From positions 29,369 to 93,368 of the forward strand of contig QOCQ01000026.1 in NCBI GenBank assembly GCA_003574685.1: 64,000 bases of DNA. The letters are read 5' to 3'. This DNA comes from Rhodospirillaceae bacterium SYSU D60007. Lineage in GTDB: Bacteria > Pseudomonadota > Alphaproteobacteria > Reyranellales > Reyranellaceae. Position numbers and translations under genes: made by a program. A model generated the notes under the pieces. That model had not been told where the DNA came from. It was given only the letters and a program-made list of their open reading frames with translations, and made no database searches. This document shows, piece after piece, positions 59,947 through 64,000 of the stretch; position 1 is the first letter of the stretch, and each line of letters opens with the position of its first letter.

Positions 59947-60270
59947 ATGCAATGTCCCGTCTGCACTACAGAGCGCCTGGTAATTTCCGATCGCCAAGGT
60001 ATCGAGATCGATTATTGCCCGAAGTGCCGGGGCGTCTGGCTCGATCGCGGCGAACTGGACAAGATCATCGACCGGGCGGCTGCTGAGGCGGCACCGCCGC
60101 CCCGCGCCGAGCCGCCGCGCGCGCCGGAATCGCCGCCCCGCCACTACGAGGACCGCCCGCGCCAAGCCCACTACGAGCACCGGCGCGACTACGACGATGA
60201 CGACCACTACCGCCGCTACGGCAAGCGCAAGCGCAAGGGCTTTCTGGGCGACCTCTTCGACTTCGACTGA
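59947..60270 (+). CDS. Zinc-ribbon (TFIIB-type) small protein
   Basis: The 107-residue protein starts with a zinc ribbon: CPVC and CPKC pairs at residues 3-6 and about 24-27, spaced by a basic/hydrophobic strand, with CRGVWLDRGELDKIIDRA after them, the zf-TFIIB pattern. The remainder is a low-complexity, Arg/Asp/His/Tyr-rich tail ending KRKRKGFLGDLFDFD. Function is unknown; such proteins are common in proteobacteria. The ATG follows GGGAGG by 9 bases. It lies 72 bases after metH but seems unrelated to methionine synthesis. Confidence 0.8.
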   Translation: MQCPVCTTERLVISDRQGIEIDYCPKCRGVWLDRGELDKIIDRAAAEAAPPPRAEPPRAPESPPRHYEDRPRQAHYEHRRDYDDDDHYRRYGKRKRKGFLGDLFDFD

Positions 60271-60288
60271 GCCGCAGCCGCGCGGCGC

Positions 60289-61131
60289 TCAGCCGCGGAA
60301 CGTCGAATCCATTTCGCGCTCGTAGATGGCGTAGCCGGACTCCTTGCCGATTGTCAGGAACCGGCGGCCCTCGCGCGTCTCGATCACCGGCAGGATCGGT
60401 GCCGGCATGTGCTGGCCGTAATGCGCCAGCACGCCCGCCACCGTCGGGATCTCCGCCAGCTTCATCAGGTTGAGTTTGGTCGGGAACAGCATCGTGCGGT
60501 GTCCGGCCTCGGCTTCGGCGATGGCCTGCGCCGGCTGGATCCACACAGAGTCGACCGACTCGTAGCCGTCGTGCAGGGCAAGCTGATCGGCCGGCGCCGC
60601 TGCCACGAAGAAGCGCGTATCGAACCGCTTCGGCACGAAGGTCGGCGTGATCCAGTGCGCATAGGGCAACAGCACGTCGCAGGCCAGCGTCAGCCCCTCG
60701 GCCACCGCCAGCTCGGTCATCGTGACCTCGCCCTTCACCAGCGCCTGGCGATAGCGATCCTCGATCGGCTTCAGCGCCGCGGCCGTGATCAGCCCGGTCG
60801 ACCCGCGCGGACGCGCCAGCAGGATGCCAGCCTCCTCGAAGGCCTCGCGGATGCCGGCCACGCGAAACGCCAGCTCCGCGGCCGACAATCCCTCTGCGCC
60901 GTTGCACAGGTCCGGCAGGCGCGGATCGAAATCGGCGGCATCGACCTTGCCGCCCGGAAACACCAGCGCGCCCGAGGCGAAGTCGATCTGCTGGTGCCGC
61001 ACCACCATGAACACCTCGGGCGCGGAGGCAACATCGCCAACCACCGATGGCCGCACCAGCAGCACGGTGGTGGCTGGCATAGGGGTCGCAACACGCTTTT
61101 TGTCCAGCATGGTTCTCGTTTCGGCGCTCAT
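60289..61131 (-). CDS. Nudix hydrolase, NUDT19-like with an insertion in the Nudix box
   Basis: The 280-residue protein has VFPGGKVDAADF and, after an insertion of about 25 residues, REAFEEAGILL, which together form a Nudix box interrupted like that of NUDT19 and related CoA diphosphatases. The N-terminal half carries TVLLVRPS and the C-terminus ends EREMDSTFRG. Members hydrolyse CoA or acyl-CoA, but this has not been shown here. The start at 61131 overlaps the stop of the CurA-like gene (ATGA), so they are coupled. Confidence 0.82.
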   Translation of the reverse strand: MSAETRTMLDKKRVATPMPATTVLLVRPSVVGDVASAPEVFMVVRHQQIDFASGALVFPGGKVDAADFDPRLPDLCNGAEGLSAAELAFRVAGIREAFEEAGILLARPRGSTGLITAAALKPIEDRYRQALVKGEVTMTELAVAEGLTLACDVLLPYAHWITPTFVPKRFDTRFFVAAAPADQLALHDGYESVDSVWIQPAQAIAEAEAGHRTMLFPTKLNLMKLAEIPTVAGVLAHYGQHMPAPILPVIETREGRRFLTIGKESGYAIYEREMDSTFRG

Positions 61132-62153
61132 TTGCGTGTGGGATCGTCGGACACCTGCACCAGCAGCTTGCCGAAATTGTCGCCCTTCAGCAGTCCGATG
61201 AAGGCGGCGGGCGCATTGTCCAGGCCCTTCACGATGTCCTCGCGGTACTTGATCCTGCCCGCCTTCACCGCCGGCGGCACTTCCTGCCAGAAGCCCTGCA
61301 TCTCGGCGAAATGGTCGCTGACGATGAAGCCCTGAACCAGCACGCGTTTGACCAGCAGCAGCCGCCAGTCCGGCCCGGGCGCCATCTGCATCTGGTTGTA
61401 CTGCGAGATCAGCCCGCACAGCGGCACGCGCGCGAAGTCGTTGAGCTGCGGCAGCACCGCTGCCTGCACGGCGCCGCCGACATTCTCGAAATAGACATCG
61501 ATGCCCTTGGGGCAGGCCTGGCGGACCGCCTTGAACAGGCCGTCGCCGGCAGCCTTGTAATCGACGCAGGCGTCGAAGCCGAGCTCCTTCGTCACGTAGT
61601 CACACTTGTCCTTGCCGCCGGCGATGCCCACGGCGCGGCAGCCGTGCAGCTTCGCGAGTTGCCCGACGACCGAGCCCACGGCGCCTGATGCCGCCGACAC
61701 CACGACCGTCTCTCCGGCCTTGGGCTTGCCGATCTGCATCAGCCCCCACCATGCCGTCTGGCCGGGCATGCCCAGCACCGACAGTGCCGCCGAGAGCGGC
61801 GCGGCATTGGGATCCAGCTTCATCGATGCAGCGCCGTTGGACACGGCATGACTTTGCCAGCCCGAATACTCGAGAACGAAGTCGCCTTCCCTGAACTTGG
61901 GATTGCGCGACTTGACGATCTGCCCGACGGTGCCACCCACCATCGGCTCGCCGAGGCCGACATTCGCCGCATAGCCCTTCGCCTCGCTCATGCGGCCGCG
62001 CATGTAGGGATCGAGCGACAGCCAGATGGTGCGCGACAGATACTCGCCCTCGCCCGGCTCGGGGATCGGTGCGTCGGTGATCTCGAAATTGTCTGCTGCC
62101 GGTTCTCCCTGCGGACGGGACTTCAGCAGCACGCGGCGGTTCATCTGGGCCAT
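61128..62153 (-). CDS. NADP-dependent MDR oxidoreductase, CurA/leukotriene B4 12-hydroxydehydrogenase-like
   Basis: The 341-residue protein belongs to the zinc-independent MDR branch: MNRRVLLKSRPQGEP, LSLDPYMRGRM, and a Rossmann motif VSAASGAVGSVVGQLAKLHGCRAVGIAGG near residue 160, followed by FENVGG. The motifs LDPYMRGRM and VYFENVGG are typical of CurA and prostaglandin reductase relatives that reduce alpha,beta-unsaturated ketones with NADPH. The substrate is unknown. It is upstream of, and translation-coupled to, the Nudix gene. The gene at 62307 diverges from it. Confidence 0.88.
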   Translation of the reverse strand: MAQMNRRVLLKSRPQGEPAADNFEITDAPIPEPGEGEYLSRTIWLSLDPYMRGRMSEAKGYAANVGLGEPMVGGTVGQIVKSRNPKFREGDFVLEYSGWQSHAVSNGAASMKLDPNAAPLSAALSVLGMPGQTAWWGLMQIGKPKAGETVVVSAASGAVGSVVGQLAKLHGCRAVGIAGGKDKCDYVTKELGFDACVDYKAAGDGLFKAVRQACPKGIDVYFENVGGAVQAAVLPQLNDFARVPLCGLISQYNQMQMAPGPDWRLLLVKRVLVQGFIVSDHFAEMQGFWQEVPPAVKAGRIKYREDIVKGLDNAPAAFIGLLKGDNFGKLLVQVSDDPTRK

Positions 62154-62306
62154 GCCACCCTCCAGGTCGCAAAGTGTGGCGGCACCCTAATGGCACCATT
62201 CCGCGGGCGCCAGCAGCGCCTGCTGCCGGTGATTTGCTGCGCGGAACCCGGCAACCTCATCGGCGGGCGGGCCGTTGACCGGCAAGACGCAGCACACGGA
62301 CAGACC

Positions 62307-62504
62307 ATGTTTGATGATGCGGTCCTGCCCTACATCCTGATGGTGATCGCCGGCTTCATTGTGCTCGGCGTCGGCCTGCTGTTCTCGTTCCGCACGTGGT
62401 CGCGCTGGCAGGAGCGCCGCGAGCTCATGGCCTCGCGTAAACCGGATGTCGCAGATCCGACAGCCGAGCCAAACGAGCAGCAGAAGCCGCGTCCGACGGA
62501 TTGA
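62307..62504 (+). CDS. Small single-pass membrane protein
   Basis: The 65-residue protein has one hydrophobic segment (residues 8-28, PYILMVIAGFIVLGVGLLFSF) and a basic, then polar C-terminus with KPDVADPTAEPNEQQKP. I do not recognise it. The ribosome site is weak (a CGGA 6 bases upstream of the ATG). It is convergent with a second small membrane gene whose stop is only 4 bases away. Codon use looks like a real coding gene of the region, but confidence is moderate. Confidence 0.5.
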   Translation: MFDDAVLPYILMVIAGFIVLGVGLLFSFRTWSRWQERRELMASRKPDVADPTAEPNEQQKPRPTD

Positions 62505-62508
62505 TCGT

Positions 62509-62679
62509 CTAGAAGCCCGCCATCATGCGGGGAAAGGCGAAGCTGAACGCCGAGGCCATGGCAAGGCATGCCACCAGGGCGATGAACCAGTAGCCGGCGA
62601 CCTCCCACCATGCAGCATGTTCGCTGTCATGGTGAACATGATCGGCGATGAAACGCTGGAAGCGATGGACCGTAGCCAT
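62509..62679 (-). CDS. Small membrane protein, convergent with the preceding one
   Basis: The 56-residue protein starts MATVHRFQRFIADHVHHDSEHAAWW, with a histidine-rich N-terminus, and has one transmembrane segment (WFIALVACLAMASAFSFAF). The start is supported by GGAGG 5 bases upstream, a better site than that of its neighbour. The upstream open frame to 63222 lacks any plausible start and overlaps the PPC-domain gene. Function unknown. Confidence 0.6.
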   Translation of the reverse strand: MATVHRFQRFIADHVHHDSEHAAWWEVAGYWFIALVACLAMASAFSFAFPRMMAGF

Positions 62680-62835
62680 TGTTGCCTCCAACTCCAGGCA
62701 ATACCCCAACGGCGACAGAAGGCAGATCGTTGCTTCAACTAATATGTAGGACTCATGACCGTCGAGCTCAAGTGCAGGAACCGCATGGCAGGACAAGCGG
62801 TTGCACCTGCTGAGCAACTGGTCAGGAGACGAAGA

Positions 62836-63279
62836 ATGTTCAGCAAGCTGCTGCATGAAGATGATGGGCAGCGCACCTTCGCGCTGGTGCTGGAAAGCGG
62901 CGAGGAAGCAATGGCAGCGCTGAAAGAATTTTCGGCCCGCGAACGCATTTCTGCCGCCCAGCTCTCGGCCATCGGCGCGTTGAGCGGGGCGGTGCTGAAC
63001 TATTTTGACTGGGAGAGCAAAAAGTACCTGCCCATCCCGGTACAGGAGCAGGTCGAGGTGGCCTCGCTGACCGGCGACGTGGCGCTGGCTCCGGACGGCA
63101 AACCTGCACTGCACGTGCACGCGGTGCTGGGCCGGCGCGACGGCACCGCGCTCGCCGGCCACCTCAGCGAGGCCCGCGTGCGGCCCACGCTGGAGGTCGT
63201 GCTGACCGAGCAGCCCGCCCATCTGCGCAAACGCTACGACCCCGAAAGCGGCCTCGCCCTGATCCGCCCCGACCTGTGA
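62836..63279 (+). CDS. PPC/DUF296-domain protein
   Basis: The 147-residue protein has the PPC (plants and prokaryotes conserved, DUF296) fold: FALVLESGEEAMAALKEFSARERISAAQLSAIGALSGAVL in outline, and the conserved HVHAVLGRRDGTALAGHL with the histidine pair. In plants the domain pairs with AT-hooks in DNA-binding proteins; in bacteria it stands alone and its role is not settled. AGGAG stands 7 bases before the ATG; the earlier ATG at 62755 is possible but weakly supported. A minisatellite follows its stop. Confidence 0.82.
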   Translation: MFSKLLHEDDGQRTFALVLESGEEAMAALKEFSARERISAAQLSAIGALSGAVLNYFDWESKKYLPIPVQEQVEVASLTGDVALAPDGKPALHVHAVLGRRDGTALAGHLSEARVRPTLEVVLTEQPAHLRKRYDPESGLALIRPDL

Positions 63280-63332
63280 GACACCTTGAGACAGGTAGAC
63301 AGGCCCCTGTAGAGCGGTGGACAGGTGTGGAC

Positions 63333-63386
63333 ACGTGGACAGGGGGAGACACGTGGACAGGGGGAGACACGTGGACAGGGGGAGAC
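63333..63386 (+). repeat. Minisatellite, three perfect copies of an 18-base unit
   Basis: The unit ACGTGGACAGGGGGAGAC occurs three times in exact tandem, flanked by decayed GACA-containing copies from about 63280 to 63415. The strands are strongly asymmetric, with G and A on the plus strand. It fills the space between the PPC-domain gene and the convergent hypothetical gene at 63439. Confidence 0.92.
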
Positions 63387-63438
63387 AGCGGGAGACACAT
63401 TGAGACAGTTGGGACAGCGGCTTTCGGGCACACTTTGG

Positions 63439-63924
63439 CTAGCCGGGTACGTGGACCGTCACCGAAACGGGGCTGCCGGCAGCATGTCCGAATATTTCAT
63501 TCAGGACGCCCAGGGAGAACTGCGCCAGGGCATCCACATCGGCCTCCGTGTCCACGCTGAACCAGCGCGCGAAGTTCTGTTTCCCGACAGGCCAGACAAA
63601 TCCGCTGTCCGAGATCAGGATCACGGCAGCATCGGTCAGCCGGCGTTCAACAGGGACGTAGAAGTGGTGCGACTGGATCTCGCACAGGAACTCGGCGCCG
63701 GTGGTGTCTGCCATGAACTGGACGTGGCCCAGCTCGCTGCTGAAGATGCAGTAGGCGCCCGTGCCCCGGCCCAGCGCTCTGGTCCTGCCACGGATCGTGC
63801 ACAAGGCCGCGGCCAGGCGGTCACACTCTGCGACACCAGACTTCTGGCGGACCCGGTCACACAGGGCCTGGATAGCAGTGTTGGGTGCCGTCGCGAGAAG
63901 TGTTGGAATTGGGGTGGCGGTCAC
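63439..63924 (-). CDS. Conserved hypothetical protein, possibly TY-Chap/YbjN-like
   Basis: The 161-residue protein has alternating strands and a C-terminal helix: GAYCIFSSELGHVQFM, EFLCEIQSHHFYVPVERRL and VDTEADVDALAQFSLGVLNEIFG. This pattern suggests the secretion-chaperone-like fold of the TY-Chap/YbjN group, but I am not sure. No catalytic motif or signal peptide is visible. It has no close same-strand partner except the fragment that ends upstream at 63946. The minisatellite lies downstream of its end. Confidence 0.6.
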   Translation of the reverse strand: MTATPIPTLLATAPNTAIQALCDRVRQKSGVAECDRLAAALCTIRGRTRALGRGTGAYCIFSSELGHVQFMADTTGAEFLCEIQSHHFYVPVERRLTDAAVILISDSGFVWPVGKQNFARWFSVDTEADVDALAQFSLGVLNEIFGHAAGSPVSVTVHVPG

Positions 63925-63945
63925 CGGCGGATTGAAGGTATCGGT

Positions 63946-63999
63946 TCATGCGGCGAGGTCAATGGCATGATCGGAGAGCGGCTCGGCGAGGGTGAGCCA
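63946..63999 (-). CDS. Possible 3' end of a minus-strand gene running out of the window
   Basis: In the frame ending with a stop at 63946-63948 the residues read WLTLAEPLSDHAIDLAA, a plausible C-terminal helix. The stretch is too short to identify a family, and the next gene on the same strand starts 22 bases further on. It could also be non-coding. Confidence 0.3.
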   Translation of the reverse strand, partial: WLTLAEPLSDHAIDLAA

Positions 64000-64000
64000 G

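Noticed and set aside
63333..63386. CRISPR-like direct repeats
   Set aside because: The 18-base units are directly adjacent with no spacers and there are no cas genes nearby, so this is a minisatellite.

Overview
The window is GC-rich, densely coded DNA from what looks like an alphaproteobacterium, probably of the Rhodospirillales/Hyphomicrobiales type. The evidence is gene content and order: argJ-mutT, grxC-nitrilase, trxB-LysR, greA, MlaA/MlaC, metF followed by a split MetH, an NDUFAF5-like methyltransferase, and many CoA-dependent catabolic genes. I see no rRNA or tRNA gene, CRISPR array, prophage, integrase or transposase. The taxonomic placement is inference.

Layout. 1-4.1 kb: argJ end, mutT, a membrane protein, an NDUFAF5-like methyltransferase, a class II aldolase homologue with altered active-site positions, and comF. 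4.5-12.1 kb (minus strand): an assimilatory sulfate cluster reading cysH-cysD-cysNC-sbp-cysT-cysW-cysA. 12.3-21.1 kb (mostly plus): FAD amine oxidase, glutaredoxin, nitrilase-family amidase, Mpo1-like protein, MsrP, then enoyl-CoA hydratase, GIY-YIG-like protein, acyl-CoA dehydrogenase, CoA-transferase and a secreted metallo-beta-lactamase-fold protein. 21.2-26.1 kb: M20 peptidase, then a VOC / acyl-CoA ligase / MDR operon. 26.2-28.2 kb: two tandem phosphoribosyltransferase-HAD fusion paralogues. 28.2-31.1 kb: a structured intergenic region with a strong terminator, LysR, trxB and an Lrp/AsnC regulator. 31.2-36.1 kb (minus): enoyl-CoA hydratase, CoA-transferase, greA, EamA transporter, ChaC-like cyclotransferase and MaoC hydratase. 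36.2-43.9 kb: two more hydratase homologues, a TauABC/SsuABC-like ABC transporter, a GMC oxidoreductase and a flavin monooxygenase. 43.9-51.6 kb: ettA, an alpha/beta-hydrolase/adenylate cyclase fusion, and an SDR / hydrolase / acyl-CoA dehydrogenase / CoA-transferase cluster. 51.7-54.1 kb: cysE, mlaC and mlaA. 54.2-59.9 kb: an ArsR-methyltransferase regulator with metF and a two-gene methionine synthase. 59.9-64 kb: small zinc-ribbon and membrane proteins, a Nudix hydrolase, a CurA-like reductase, a PPC-domain protein, a minisatellite and a hypothetical protein.

Two themes link the genes. One is sulfur and one-carbon metabolism: sulfate uptake and reduction to sulfite, serine acetylation by CysE, methionine synthesis and methionine-sulfoxide repair. 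The other is breakdown of organic acids through CoA thioesters, with four crotonase-fold proteins, three family III CoA-transferases, two acyl-CoA dehydrogenases, an acyl-CoA ligase and a MaoC hydratase.

The most unusual items are seven copies of a nested palindromic intergenic repeat, two of them with an extra hairpin in one loop; the tandem PRTase-HAD pair, in which one HAD domain has lost its catalytic aspartates and the second gene appears to start with ATT; a candidate structured RNA downstream of the LysR gene; and an apparently leaderless ArsR-methyltransferase/met operon with an operator overlapping its -10 box.
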